Part shown: positions 37,501-46,379 of the stretch, in pieces
Layout of the letters: each line of letters begins with the position of its first letter
Position numbering within the stretch: the first letter of the stretch is position 1
IMG/VR virus record: IMGVR_UViG_3300027759_000002
Coordinates: 115,755 to 179,754 of that record
DNA: 64,000 nucleotides
Strand: one strand, 5' to 3'
Source of the DNA: a virus
Position numbers and translations under genes: made by a program
Notes under the pieces: generated by a model
Databases searched by the model: none
Told to the model about the DNA's origin: nothing
What the model saw: the letters and a program-made list of their open reading frames with translations, nothing else

Positions 37501-37849
37501 GAATGATGTAAGAATTTTTATGGATGCATGTGACCAAAAGGCAAGAGATTTTGGACCACAATCTGAACTGTATGTAGACCTGATAATGGAAGAATTTAGG
37601 GAACTTATTACAGCATATGGCAACAGAGACCCCGTAGAGATTGCTGATGCTTGTGCTGATTTGAAATGGGTAATTGAGGGTTTAGAACACACACTCAATA
37701 TACCACAACAAGAAGTTTGGAACGAAGTTGCACGTAGCAATTTGGCCAAAATTTCTGAAGGTGGTAAAGTATTAAAAAGAGAAGATGGTAAGGTACTAAA
37801 ACCAGAAGGTTGGACACCACCTGATATTAAAACAATTATAAGAAAGTAA
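37490..37849 (+). CDS. MazG/PRA-PH-like NTP pyrophosphohydrolase
   Basis: 119 residues. Helices with LIMEEFRELITAYGNRD (E-E-F-x-E, about 31) and EIADACADLKWVIEG (E-x-x-D, about 51) form the metal site of all-alpha NTP pyrophosphatases. The C-terminal EVARSNLAKISEGGKVLKRE is typical. It probably hydrolyses non-canonical or regulatory nucleotides. Placed in the dNTP operon between thyX and nrdA. Confidence 0.85.
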   Translation: MDSKNDVRIFMDACDQKARDFGPQSELYVDLIMEEFRELITAYGNRDPVEIADACADLKWVIEGLEHTLNIPQQEVWNEVARSNLAKISEGGKVLKREDGKVLKPEGWTPPDIKTIIRK

Positions 37850-37854
37850 ACAAT

Positions 37855-39645
37855 ATGGAATACATGGGTGTCAAAATAGACTTAGAAAAAGATAAACTAT
37901 TTGATGAATTAGGAATTAAAAGATTACAAGAATCTTACATGCGTGATGATGAAACATCACCACAACAGAGGTTTGCATATGTATCATCGTCATTCGGAAG
38001 TAATACTGAACACGCTCAGCGCCTTTACGATTACGCCAGTAATCATTGGCTCAGTTATAGTACTCCAATTCTTAGCTATGGGCGTTCTAAGCGTGGTATG
38101 CCTATATCGTGCTTTCTTAACTATATTGAAGATACTGCGGAGGGTCTAGTTGATAATCTTAGCGAAACTAATTGGCTTTCTATGCTTGGCGGTGGTGTTG
38201 GTATTGGCTTCGGTATACGTAGTGCAGACGACAAGAGTACTGGTGTTATGCCGCACCTCAAAATTTACGATGCTTCATCTCTTGCTTATCGTCAGGGTCG
38301 TACTCGCCGTGGAAGTTATGCTGCTTATCTTGATATCAGTCATCCCGACATTATATCATTTTTAGAAATGCGTAAACCTACTGGTGATCCTAATGTACGA
38401 TGTATGAATCTACATCATGGTGTTAATATCACTGATGATTTTATGAAACTGATTGAAAACTGTATGTTGGATTCAGAAGCAGATGATTCATGGCCTTTGA
38501 TTGATCCAAAATCCGGAGTAGTACGTGAAACAGTTTCCGCCAAAGCTTTGTGGCAACAAATCTTAGAATTACGTATGCACACTGGTGAGCCTTACATTCA
38601 TTACATTGATACTAGTAATAAAATGTTACCTCAATTCCTAAAAGATAGGGGATTGAAAGTACATCAATCAAACCTATGTTCTGAAATTATTTTACCAACA
38701 AATGAAGAAAGAACTGCTGTATGTTGTTTATCATCTTTAAATTTGGAGCATTATGATGAATGGAAGAATGATCCCTTGTTCCTTAAGGATGTTGCTGAAA
38801 TGCTCGATAACGTTCTGGAGTTTTTTATTGTTAATGCACCTGATACCATTTCCAGGGCTATATACTCTGCTAGCCGTGAGCGCTCTATTGGCATTGGTGC
38901 CTTAGGTTTTCACGCTTATTTGCAAAAGAATAGTATTGCGTTTGAAGGTGTTATGGCCAAAGTTGCAAACAATCAAATATTCAAACATATAAGGAGCAAA
39001 CTAGATGAGGCTAATCAAATTCTTGGAAAAGAACGGGGCGAAGCTCCTGATGCTGTCGGCACTGGCCAGCGTTTCAGTCATCTTATGGCTATTGCTCCAA
39101 ATGCTTCTTCGTCTATCATTATGGGAAATACTAGCCCTAGCGTTGAGCCTTATCGTGCTAATGCTTACCGTCAAGACACTTTATCAGGCGCATTTCTAAA
39201 CAAGAATAAACACCTGGATAAAATCATCCAAAAACACGCTGAGATTCATTCAGAAGGATGGTCTGGTGAAGTCTGGAGTAGTATCATGGCGAATGATGGT
39301 TCTGTACAACATTTAGAATGGTTGGATGAAAATGAGAGAGCAGTATTCAAAACATCCATGGAAATTGACCAACGTTGGGTTATCGAATTGGCTGCTGACC
39401 GGCAACAATACATTGACCAAGCACAATCATTAAACTTGTTCTTCCGTCCAGATGCACATATCAAATACATTCACGCCATTCATTTTATGGCATGGAAAAA
39501 AGGATTGAAAACTCTATACTACTGCCGTTCTGAAAAGATTGGTAAGGCGGATAAAGTTTCTAAGAAGATTGAACGACAAGTCATTAAAGAATTGGATATG
39601 GTTCAAGTAGCACAAGGAAATGATTGCATTGCTTGTGAGGGATAA
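37855..39645 (+). CDS. nrdA: Ribonucleotide reductase large subunit (NrdA), no ATP-cone
   Basis: 596 residues, versus about 750 in T4 or E. coli: the N-terminal ATP-cone (activity-site domain) is absent, so dATP inhibition through it is unlikely. Catalytic residues are seen: Cys in ISCFLNY (about 84), radical Cys in SNLCSEI (about 272), Cys in VCCLSSLN (about 289), the Tyr pair in TLYYCR, and the C-terminal CIAC. Segments near 38035-38340 and 39040-39190 use NNT codons unlike the flanks. Works with NrdB at 40525. Confidence 0.95.
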   Translation: MEYMGVKIDLEKDKLFDELGIKRLQESYMRDDETSPQQRFAYVSSSFGSNTEHAQRLYDYASNHWLSYSTPILSYGRSKRGMPISCFLNYIEDTAEGLVDNLSETNWLSMLGGGVGIGFGIRSADDKSTGVMPHLKIYDASSLAYRQGRTRRGSYAAYLDISHPDIISFLEMRKPTGDPNVRCMNLHHGVNITDDFMKLIENCMLDSEADDSWPLIDPKSGVVRETVSAKALWQQILELRMHTGEPYIHYIDTSNKMLPQFLKDRGLKVHQSNLCSEIILPTNEERTAVCCLSSLNLEHYDEWKNDPLFLKDVAEMLDNVLEFFIVNAPDTISRAIYSASRERSIGIGALGFHAYLQKNSIAFEGVMAKVANNQIFKHIRSKLDEANQILGKERGEAPDAVGTGQRFSHLMAIAPNASSSIIMGNTSPSVEPYRANAYRQDTLSGAFLNKNKHLDKIIQKHAEIHSEGWSGEVWSSIMANDGSVQHLEWLDENERAVFKTSMEIDQRWVIELAADRQQYIDQAQSLNLFFRPDAHIKYIHAIHFMAWKKGLKTLYYCRSEKIGKADKVSKKIERQVIKELDMVQVAQGNDCIACEG

Positions 39646-40284
39646 ATGAAACCCACTATCGCTATATTCTTACACCAACCAAAATGTTCGGTACAATCTG
39701 GTAATGGCATCATCAAAGCACTTGAAAGCCATTACCATTTTAAAATATTTACCAGACATGAATTAGAGGATGACTTTTTTGATGGTGTAGATATTGTTGC
39801 CTTTCCTGGTGGTTTGGGTGATAGTGATAGTTTCGATTACTTGTTTAAAGATAATCGTAAACGCATTTCTGATTTTGTTCATAATGGCGGCCGTTACTTA
39901 GGAATTTGCATGGGTGCTTATTGGGCTGGTAATAGTTATTTCAATTTTCTTGATAATGTAGAAGTTGAACAATATATAACACGACCAAATACCGACACAC
40001 GTAGGCCTCATGCAAAGAACTTAAAAATTGAATGGTTGGGTAAACAGGAGAAGATGTTCTTTTATGATGGTTGTGCCTTTGGACCAGGACAGTATGAAAT
40101 TATTGCAAAGTATATGAATGATGATCCGATGGCCATTATTCAGAATAGAATGGGTTTAATTGGTTGTCATCCTGAAAGTCAACCACATTGGTATAAATCA
40201 TATAGTTGGATGAGAGGACTCTATCACAATGGAGAACATCATAAACTATTATTAGAATTCACAAATAAATTAATGGAGAGATAA
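39646..40284 (+). CDS. Class I glutamine amidotransferase-like (BPL_N-type) protein
   Basis: 212 residues. DIVAFPGGLGDSDSF (about 50) and the nucleophile elbow YLGICMGAYWAG (about 85-96) with Cys, plus GCHPESQPHW with a His and Glu later, match the biotin-ligase N-terminal-like amidotransferase fold. Substrate unknown. Inserted between nrdA and thioredoxin. Confidence 0.7.
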   Translation: MKPTIAIFLHQPKCSVQSGNGIIKALESHYHFKIFTRHELEDDFFDGVDIVAFPGGLGDSDSFDYLFKDNRKRISDFVHNGGRYLGICMGAYWAGNSYFNFLDNVEVEQYITRPNTDTRRPHAKNLKIEWLGKQEKMFFYDGCAFGPGQYEIIAKYMNDDPMAIIQNRMGLIGCHPESQPHWYKSYSWMRGLYHNGEHHKLLLEFTNKLMER

Positions 40285-40285
40285 G

Positions 40286-40528
40286 ATGAAGATATTAAGA
40301 TTTACAGCATCATGGTGTGGGCCATGCAAATCATTAGCAATGAATTTAGAACAAGCAAATTTACAAATGCCAATTGAAGTTATTGATATTGATGTTCAAT
40401 CTGATATTGCAGTTGAATATGGAATTCGTGGTGTACCAACATTGGTGATGTTGGATGAGAACATTGAAGTTAAACGATTGGTTGGTTCTAAAACCATCAC
40501 AGAACTAAAAGAGTGGGCTACAGTATGA
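40286..40528 (+). CDS. Thioredoxin/glutaredoxin-like protein
   Basis: 80 residues with the redox site WCGPC (10-14) and the cis-Pro motif GVPTLV. Presumed electron donor to the NrdA C-terminal CxxC. Lies between nrdA and nrdB, with ATGA overlap onto nrdB. Short for a thioredoxin, lacking the last helix. Confidence 0.92.
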   Translation: MKILRFTASWCGPCKSLAMNLEQANLQMPIEVIDIDVQSDIAVEYGIRGVPTLVMLDENIEVKRLVGSKTITELKEWATV

Positions 40529-41511
40529 TTAAAAAAGTTGATTCAAGACTTACAGATGAAAGAAACAGTTTTAAACCTTTCAATTATCCATGGGCATATG
40601 ATGCTTGGTTGAAACATGAACAATCACATTGGCTTCACACAGAAGTTCCAATGATGGAAGACGTTAAAGATTGGAAAAAGAAACTAAGCAAAGAAGAAAA
40701 ACAATTTCTTACACACATCTTTAGATTCTTTACACAAGGTGACATTGACGTTGCTGGTGGTTATGTGAAGAACTATTTACCATATTTTCCTCAACCAGAA
40801 GTTCGTATGATGTTGTTAGGTTTTGCGGCAAGAGAAGCATTACACGTTGCTGCATATAGTCATCTAATCGAAACACTCGGTTTACCTGAAGCCACTTATA
40901 ACCAGTTCTTAGACTACCAAGAAATGAAAGATAAACACGATTATGTGTTAGACCTTTCTTCTAAGAATGGTGATGCCGCTTCAACTGCAACCCACATCGC
41001 CGTGTTCAGTGCTTTCACTGAAGGGATGCAGTTGTTCTCCTCTTTCATCATGTTATTGAACTTTCCACGCACAGGTAAGATGAAAGGTATGGGACAGATT
41101 GTTACTTGGTCAATTGTTGATGAAACACAACATGCTGAGTCAATGATTAAATTATTCCGTACCTACATAGAAGAAAACAAAGAGATATGGAATGATGAAC
41201 TTAAAGGCCGTATTTACAGCATTGCAGAAAAGATGGTTGAACTGGAAGATAAATTTATTGACCTCGCCTTTTCTATGGGCGCTATGGACGGTCTATCTAG
41301 TGAAGATGTCAAAAAGTACATTCGTTATATTGCTGATAGGCGCCTTATATCTCTTGGTCTTAAAGGCATTTTTAAAGTGAAGAAGAATCCATTACCTTGG
41401 GTTGAAGAAATGATTAACGCACCAACACACACAAACTTCTTTGAGAACCGTGCAACTGATTATGCTAAAGGTGCCTTGTCTGGAGATTGGAGTGATGTGT
41501 GGGCAAACTAA
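40525..41511 (+). CDS. nrdB: Ribonucleotide reductase small subunit (NrdB)
   Basis: 328 residues. Diiron ligands: EALH in REALHVAAYSHLIETLG, with the radical Tyr positioned four after His, and DETQHAES. Forms the class Ia enzyme with NrdA to make dNTPs. ATG 40525 overlaps the thioredoxin stop. A patch near 41205-41370 shows the same odd codon choice as parts of nrdA. Confidence 0.95.
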   Translation: MIKKVDSRLTDERNSFKPFNYPWAYDAWLKHEQSHWLHTEVPMMEDVKDWKKKLSKEEKQFLTHIFRFFTQGDIDVAGGYVKNYLPYFPQPEVRMMLLGFAAREALHVAAYSHLIETLGLPEATYNQFLDYQEMKDKHDYVLDLSSKNGDAASTATHIAVFSAFTEGMQLFSSFIMLLNFPRTGKMKGMGQIVTWSIVDETQHAESMIKLFRTYIEENKEIWNDELKGRIYSIAEKMVELEDKFIDLAFSMGAMDGLSSEDVKKYIRYIADRRLISLGLKGIFKVKKNPLPWVEEMINAPTHTNFFENRATDYAKGALSGDWSDVWAN

Positions 41512-42276
41512 ATGAAGACTTATAAAAGTATATTCATTAGTGATGTACATTTAGGCACCCGTGATTGCCAAGCGAGTAAGTTAAATAATTTTTTGAAACA
41601 TAACACCTGCGAGACTTTATATCTTGTGGGTGATATAATTGATGCATGGAAGATACAACAAAATAAATGGCGATGGAAACAAAGCCACACTAACGTGGTG
41701 CGTAGAATTCTTGGCCACGCTAAACGAGAAACAAGAGTTATTTTCATAGCAGGCAATCACGATGAATTTTTAAGACCAATGATACCTTACGGGTTTTCTT
41801 TTGGTTCAATTGAGATACATAATCAAATAGAACACATAGGTGTTGATGGCAAGAAATATCTTGTAGTTCATGGTGACTTGTTTGATGGTATCACCAGACT
41901 GGCACCATGGATATCATTTTTAGGAGATAAATCATATGACGTTATTTTATCACTCAATAGTAAGTTCAATTGGATACGCCATCGTATGGGTTTTGGGTAT
42001 TTTAGTCTTAGCCAATATCTCAAGCACAGAGTAAAAAAAGCAGTAGACTTTATATTCAAGTTTGAAGAAAACTTGGCCAACTACTGTAAAAAACGTGGGT
42101 TTGATGGTGTTATATGTGGCCACATACACCATGCAGAGATAAAAGAAATTAACGGTGTTATATACATGAATGATGGTGATTGGGTTGAAAGTTGTACAGC
42201 ACTTGTCGAGCACCATGATGGTCGTTGGGAAATTATAACATGGACACAGGAGAGCGATGATGTTGTTGCAGAATAA
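41512..42276 (+). CDS. LpxH-like UDP-2,3-diacylglucosamine hydrolase family phosphoesterase
   Basis: 254 residues. SDVHLGTRDC (about 9-18), GDIIDAWK (about 40), GNHDEF (about 81), VVHGDLFDG (about 117) and GHIHHAEI (about 202) give the complete metal site and the LpxH-family context. Host LpxH makes lipid X in lipid A synthesis. A phage copy may alter lipid A or act on another UDP-sugar lipid. It follows nrdB directly and overlaps a glycosyltransferase gene by about 20 bases. Confidence 0.8.
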   Translation: MKTYKSIFISDVHLGTRDCQASKLNNFLKHNTCETLYLVGDIIDAWKIQQNKWRWKQSHTNVVRRILGHAKRETRVIFIAGNHDEFLRPMIPYGFSFGSIEIHNQIEHIGVDGKKYLVVHGDLFDGITRLAPWISFLGDKSYDVILSLNSKFNWIRHRMGFGYFSLSQYLKHRVKKAVDFIFKFEENLANYCKKRGFDGVICGHIHHAEIKEINGVIYMNDGDWVESCTALVEHHDGRWEIITWTQESDDVVAE

Positions 42277-42970
42277 AATTACTATAGTGGTACCTTGTAG
42301 AAATGAAGAAGAATACATTTCTCATTTATTGGAACATCTGAAAAAACAAAATATAGGTAGTACCAGAATAATAATTGCTGATTCTTCTACTGATAATACG
42401 AGAAAAGTTATCGCAAGTAACAAAGGTGATTTGAATGTTGAGATTATTGATGGTGGTACAGTTTCTGTTGCAAAAAATAATGGAGCTAAACTTGTTACAA
42501 CGCCATATATACTTTTTATAGATAGTGATGTGAGATTTTTCTCAGATACAGTTATATTTGATTCTGTAAATGAAATACAAAAACTGGATTTAGATTTAAT
42601 TGGTTTATATGTTAAATGTTATGACGGCGACAAAAGAGCACAAATTGGATTTATGATATTCAATGCAATTAATAATATTATGAAATATTGGTCACCGTTT
42701 GCAATTGGTGCTTTCATGTTAACTCGCACAGATAAATTTTGGGAATTTGGGGGATTTGCTGAGAAGTATGGAACAAGTGAAGACTTTTTCTTATCTCAGA
42801 AATATGATATTAAAAAGTTCAAACTAATGAATCATTATTTTGGCCAAGATAATAGGAGATTTGAAAAAATGGGATACTTTGGTATGGCATGGTATCTTAT
42901 TAGAAATTTTTGGAATAGAAACAATGAAAAATATTGGAACAATATAGATTATTCAAAATATTGGAAATAA
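42257..42970 (+). CDS. Family 2 glycosyltransferase
   Basis: 237 residues. ITIVVPCRNEEEYISHLLE (about 8-26), IIIADSSTDNT and YILFIDSDVRFF (metal site DSD, about 94) place it in GT2. Followed by SEDFFLSQK and a basic amphipathic C-terminus. The starts at 42257 (ATG) and 42260 (ATG) are both possible. Pairs by position with the LpxH-like gene, suggesting envelope glycolipid modification; inference. Confidence 0.82.
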   Translation: MMLLQNKITIVVPCRNEEEYISHLLEHLKKQNIGSTRIIIADSSTDNTRKVIASNKGDLNVEIIDGGTVSVAKNNGAKLVTTPYILFIDSDVRFFSDTVIFDSVNEIQKLDLDLIGLYVKCYDGDKRAQIGFMIFNAINNIMKYWSPFAIGAFMLTRTDKFWEFGGFAEKYGTSEDFFLSQKYDIKKFKLMNHYFGQDNRRFEKMGYFGMAWYLIRNFWNRNNEKYWNNIDYSKYWK

Positions 42971-42980
42971 AGGAAATCAA

Positions 42981-43169
42981 ATGACAACAAGAACAATAAC
43001 AGCGGAGTGTAGTAGCTGCGAATCCAGTTACGATGTAATTTTTATGGAAGAACTAGTATCAGAAGAATTACCTGAGTTTTGCCCGTTTTGCGGCGAAACG
43101 ATTGATTCATTATCCGAAGACGAATATATAGAGGATGATGAACTCAATGATGATGAAAAATGGGACTGA
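42981..43169 (+). CDS. Small zinc-ribbon protein, 62 aa
   Basis: Two CxxC pairs (CSSC at 10-13, CPFC at 36-39) frame a single zinc ribbon, followed by a very acidic tail (EDEYIEDDELNDDE). Overlaps the next gene by 10 bases. Possibly a transcription or replication accessory protein, but no family match. Confidence 0.65.
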   Translation: MTTRTITAECSSCESSYDVIFMEELVSEELPEFCPFCGETIDSLSEDEYIEDDELNDDEKWD

Positions 43170-43573
43170 ACTGGACATATAAAGACAAAGAATTTATAGA
43201 AGAATTGATTGGTGACAATTATGGTTTTGTGTATCTTATAACCAACAATGCAACAAATAAAAAATACATTGGTAAGAAGTTTTTCTATTCCTCAAAGACT
43301 AGGCAAGTAAAAGGTAAGAAGAAACGATTCAAAGTTTCCTCTGACTGGCAAACTTATTACGGTAGTAACGAGGAATTGAAAAAAGATGTTATAATACACG
43401 GACTAGATTCGTTTAGCCGAGAAATTATACATCTATGCAAAAGCAAAGGTGAGTGTGGTTATCTTGAAGCAAAAGAACAGTTTGTAAATGGTGCTCTGGA
43501 GACAGATGATTATTACAATTCTTGGATTATGGTTAGAGTAAGAAAATCACACATTAAAGGATTACAATGTTAG
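43160..43573 (+). CDS. GIY-YIG endonuclease (Seg-like)
   Basis: 137 residues with the GIY-YIG core as GFVYLITNNATNKKYIGKK (about 21-39), then a SSDWQTYYGSN element, a HGLDSFSREII strand with Arg and Glu, and a metal-binding Glu in LEAKEQF. Related to T4 SegE-type freestanding homing endonucleases. Whether it spreads itself or is domesticated cannot be read here. Confidence 0.78.
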   Translation: MGLNWTYKDKEFIEELIGDNYGFVYLITNNATNKKYIGKKFFYSSKTRQVKGKKKRFKVSSDWQTYYGSNEELKKDVIIHGLDSFSREIIHLCKSKGECGYLEAKEQFVNGALETDDYYNSWIMVRVRKSHIKGLQC

Positions 43574-43911
43574 ATTATTTGAAGGAAGTTGGTGGGGAAT
43601 TTGATGCTTTATTTTTCTTGCCAATGGAAGAAGAAGATAGTATCAACATTATGACTAACAAATATAAAAATCCAGGACAACCAATAAAAGGAAACATAAT
43701 TGGCGATTGGTGGCACATTTTGTTGTTTAAATGCAACGAAGAAAATGGCCAAGTCGAGGACCTTGATATCTTTGATGCCATATTTGCCGATCCTAGGGAA
43801 TACATATCCGGACTGATTCCGCAAGGTTGGTATGGTTTAATTGCAAAGAAAACCACAACCTCCCACAATTTTTTAGATGATGCTATTGACAAGTTCAAGT
43901 CAATGATGTAA
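43567..43911 (+). CDS. Hypothetical protein, 114 aa
   Basis: Overlaps the preceding gene by 7 bases. Mixed alpha/beta composition (GDWWHILLFKCNEENG, QGWYGLIAKK). No motif recognised. Lies just upstream of rnh in the same orientation. Confidence 0.6.
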   Translation: MLDYLKEVGGEFDALFFLPMEEEDSINIMTNKYKNPGQPIKGNIIGDWWHILLFKCNEENGQVEDLDIFDAIFADPREYISGLIPQGWYGLIAKKTTTSHNFLDDAIDKFKSMM

Positions 43912-43939
43912 AATACAAACATCTAAACTGAAAGTTATT

Positions 43940-44821
43940 ATGATTCTTGTTGACTTAAACCAAGTCTTACTATCTGGCCTAATGGCACAAATATCTAATG
44001 GAAAAAAGTCCATGTATGGAAAAACATTCACATTAGACGAATCTCTCATTAGACACATGGTCCTGATGATACTTAAAACTCACCTAAAGAACTTCCGAGA
44101 AGAATATGGTGAAGTAGTACTCTGTTGTGACAACCGCAAGTATTGGCGCAAGGATTTCTTTCCATTCTACAAGGCAAACCGTAAAAAGACACGGGAAAAG
44201 TCTGACCTTGATTGGCACATGATTTTCGACATGCTTTCCAAGTTTAAGCAAGAGCTCAGAGATAATTTCCCTTACAAAGTCATTGATGTTGAGAGTGCAG
44301 AAGCTGATGATATCATCGGTACACTTGTACCACGGCATATCATGCATGAAAACATCCTAATCATTTCAAGTGATGGTGATTTCTTGCAATTACAGATGTA
44401 TAACGGCCGAAGTGAGTATACCGTTAAACAATATAATCCTGCACAGAAGAAATTTCTCATTTCTAAGAATCCACTTGATGAATTGAAAGAGAAAATCATT
44501 CATGGTGATAAAGGTGATGGTATTCCAAACATTATTTCACCGAGTGACACATTTGTACGTGAGATTCGTCAGAAGGTTATGACAGAAGCCAAACTTACAA
44601 AATTCATGGGTCAAGACTATAGTGAATATGATGATGAAAATGCACGTATCGGTTTTTCACGTAACCAGACGTTGATTGACCTAAGAAATATACCAGGTGA
44701 TATACAGACTAAAATTATAAATACTTATGAAGAAACCAAACCAGCACCTAAAGGTAAGATACTGGATTATTTAATTACAAACAAACTGAAAAGTTTAATA
44801 GATGTTATTGGGGAATTTTAA
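43940..44821 (+). CDS. rnh: T4-type RNase H (5'-3' exonuclease, FEN family)
   Basis: 293 residues. Removes RNA primers from lagging strands. Acidic site: ILVDLNQVLLSG (D4), CCDNRKYWRKDFFPFYKANR (about 55-74), ESAEADDIIGTL (about 118) and IISSDGDFLQL (about 136), then GDKGDGIPNI (about 192). Matches T4 RNase H in order and length (305). A late-type TATAAATA lies at 44716-44723 inside its end. Confidence 0.94.
   Translation: MILVDLNQVLLSGLMAQISNGKKSMYGKTFTLDESLIRHMVLMILKTHLKNFREEYGEVVLCCDNRKYWRKDFFPFYKANRKKTREKSDLDWHMIFDMLSKFKQELRDNFPYKVIDVESAEADDIIGTLVPRHIMHENILIISSDGDFLQLQMYNGRSEYTVKQYNPAQKKFLISKNPLDELKEKIIHGDKGDGIPNIISPSDTFVREIRQKVMTEAKLTKFMGQDYSEYDDENARIGFSRNQTLIDLRNIPGDIQTKIINTYEETKPAPKGKILDYLITNKLKSLIDVIGEF
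44716..44723 (+). promoter_or_regulatory. Possible intragenic late promoter (TATAAATA)
   Basis: An exact TATAAATA inside the 3' end of rnh, 98 bases before ATG 44821. It could give late expression of the following genes. Confidence 0.4.
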
Positions 44822-45246
44822 TGAAATCGCTATATGAAGTTTTTGATGAATTTGAACTGGCTAAGAATAAAAAAGAAAGAATGGATGTAATTTCTAAAAA
44901 TCTTTCACAGTCATTGGTTGATGTATTGAAATTGGCTTATCATCCAGACATTCAATGGAAAATTAAAGAACTGCCAGAAAATTATCGTATACCAACAGAT
45001 ATGTTACCTGGTATTACACATGATAATATTAATGGACAAATACGTAGAATGTATATGTTCAGAGTTGGTGATCCAACCGCAGAAAAGTTAAATGAACACC
45101 GTAGAAATGAATTACTAATTCAAATGTTAGAATCAATTGAACCACGGGAAGCAGAAGTTATATTGGGTATCTTCCAAAAAGATTTGGGAGTAAAAGGGTT
45201 AGACTATAAATTTGTAAAAGAGGCATTTCCAGACATGTTGCCATGA
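44821..45246 (+). CDS. DUF6433-like conserved phage protein
   Basis: 141 residues, helical. YEVFDEFELAKNKKERMDVI, then HPDIQWKIKELPENY and a C-terminal FQKDLGVKGLDYKFVKEAF. This order is typical of a T4-like-phage family without known function. TAATG junction with rnh and ATGA overlap with the next gene. Confidence 0.65.
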   Translation: MKSLYEVFDEFELAKNKKERMDVISKNLSQSLVDVLKLAYHPDIQWKIKELPENYRIPTDMLPGITHDNINGQIRRMYMFRVGDPTAEKLNEHRRNELLIQMLESIEPREAEVILGIFQKDLGVKGLDYKFVKEAFPDMLP

Positions 45247-45632
45247 CGAAAAAAGAAAACATCATTGTCTTATCAGGTGAATTCGATTACATAACTTATA
45301 ATGATTTTAAATTATTAAAAACATGCAAATCTAAATGTGATTGGCTTGTTGTAGGAGTTCATTCTGACTCCTATATGGAGTTATGTCGAAATAGGACCAA
45401 AAGTACATTAGAACAAAGAAAAGAATTTGTAGAAAGTATTTCTTATGTTGATGAGGTGTTTGCTTTTAATGATTTTGATGGAACCTGCTGTAATTTACTA
45501 AAACTTATAAAACTATGTTATCCCGCATCCAATATAATCTATGTTTCAGAAACAAACGTAGAGGATATGCCAGAAGCTCGTATTCGTGGCATCACATTCA
45601 CAACATTTGAAATTATTAATCAAGGAGTTTAA
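45243..45632 (+). CDS. Cytidylyltransferase-like protein with degenerate active site
   Basis: 129 residues with the TagD/HxGH nucleotidyltransferase order: SGEFDYITYNDFKLLKTCK stands where the family has GxFDxxHxGHxxxL, so the HxGH is lost. WLVVGVHSDSYM and RTKSTLEQRKEFVESI follow (family GVSTDxxN and ERxxxV). Likely an inactive or repurposed fold. ATG overlap with the upstream gene. Confidence 0.65.
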   Translation: MTKKENIIVLSGEFDYITYNDFKLLKTCKSKCDWLVVGVHSDSYMELCRNRTKSTLEQRKEFVESISYVDEVFAFNDFDGTCCNLLKLIKLCYPASNIIYVSETNVEDMPEARIRGITFTTFEIINQGV

Positions 45633-45637
45633 TTAAA

Positions 45638-45817
45638 GTGTCTAAATTTTCTGGAAAGTTTCGCAACCAGCGAGACTATGATGATGAGAAGTATTTCCAA
45701 GAGGAAAACAGAAACAAAAAACGTCAGAAGCAACAACGAAAACAAAAGTACTACGATGAGTATGAGTCTTTTGAATCCAATCAAAGATATAACAAATCCC
45801 AAAAAATTAATTACTGA
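45638..45817 (+). CDS. Small basic protein, 59 aa, GTG start
   Basis: Starts at GTG 45638 with AGGAG about 10 bases upstream: VSKFSGKFRNQRDYDDEKYF, then a Lys/Arg/Gln-rich stretch and an acidic-aromatic end. Small, charged, unstructured; similar K-F-x-G-K-F-R-N-x-R-D-Y starts occur in phage hypotheticals. Confidence 0.6.
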   Translation: MSKFSGKFRNQRDYDDEKYFQEENRNKKRQKQQRKQKYYDEYESFESNQRYNKSQKINY

Positions 45818-45818
45818 T

Positions 45819-45870
45819 GTTGTAAATTAACAACACTACTATTGACACTCTTTGATGGATGGTGTATAAT
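45819..45870 (+). promoter_or_regulatory. Palindrome plus sigma70 promoter
   Basis: GTTGTA-AATT-AACAAC (45819-45834) precedes TTGACA (45842-45847), 17 bp, TATAAT (45865-45870). Same palindrome type as before the tRNA operons and rIIA. Confidence 0.8.
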
Positions 45871-45894
45871 ACAACCATTGTTTAGGAGATTTTT

Positions 45895-46224
45895 ATGATG
45901 ATATATGTTCGAATCGCAAAGTCCAAGAAAAAACTAGGACCAAAAGCTGTGCGTGAACAATACGATGCGTGGTTGAAATCACACCAAACATCAAAACCTA
46001 TCAAATCCACAAGCAATCAACTAATATATAAGTTGTCGGCACCTGCCGGCCGTGAAACTGTGCATTATCCGTCATTAAATACAGGTAATGGTGTCGCTAC
46101 TAAAGCAGCACCGAAGGTTTACACTGGCACAAAAGTGATGGGAATTGCAACAATGCACAAATCAAACGCTGTTCCTGTGTTTAACAGTGAAGAAGCTGTA
46201 GAAATTTCAAAAATGAGGCGCTAA
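45895..46224 (+). CDS. Conserved hypothetical protein, 109 aa
   Basis: Very basic (KSKKKLGPKAVREQYDAWLK), then LNTGNGVATKAAPKVYTG and a C-terminal HKSNAVPVFNSEEAVEISKM. The final motif recurs in marine T4-like phage hypotheticals. ATG 45895 or 45898. First gene after a strong promoter with AGGAG SD. Confidence 0.7.
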   Translation: MMIYVRIAKSKKKLGPKAVREQYDAWLKSHQTSKPIKSTSNQLIYKLSAPAGRETVHYPSLNTGNGVATKAAPKVYTGTKVMGIATMHKSNAVPVFNSEEAVEISKMRR

Positions 46225-46225
46225 A

Positions 46226-46378
46226 ATGAGTAAGAAAATGAGTTTTGTTGTAAAATTACAACGTCCTGTGTGTCGTACACCAATCAAGCCTGTACAAGCA
46301 CATAAGAATGTCGTAAAATACAGTCGTAAAGATGAGAAAAAGACAATTTTGTCGCAAATTGCTGTTGTAGGAGACTAA
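46226..46378 (+). CDS. Small basic protein, 50 aa
   Basis: Reads MSKKMSFVVKLQRPVCRTPI, then Lys-rich. One base after the previous stop. The coding sequence contains a perfect GTTGTA-AAAT-TACAAC palindrome at 46247-46262. Function unknown. Confidence 0.55.
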   Translation: MSKKMSFVVKLQRPVCRTPIKPVQAHKNVVKYSRKDEKKTILSQIAVVGD

Positions 46379-46379
46379 A

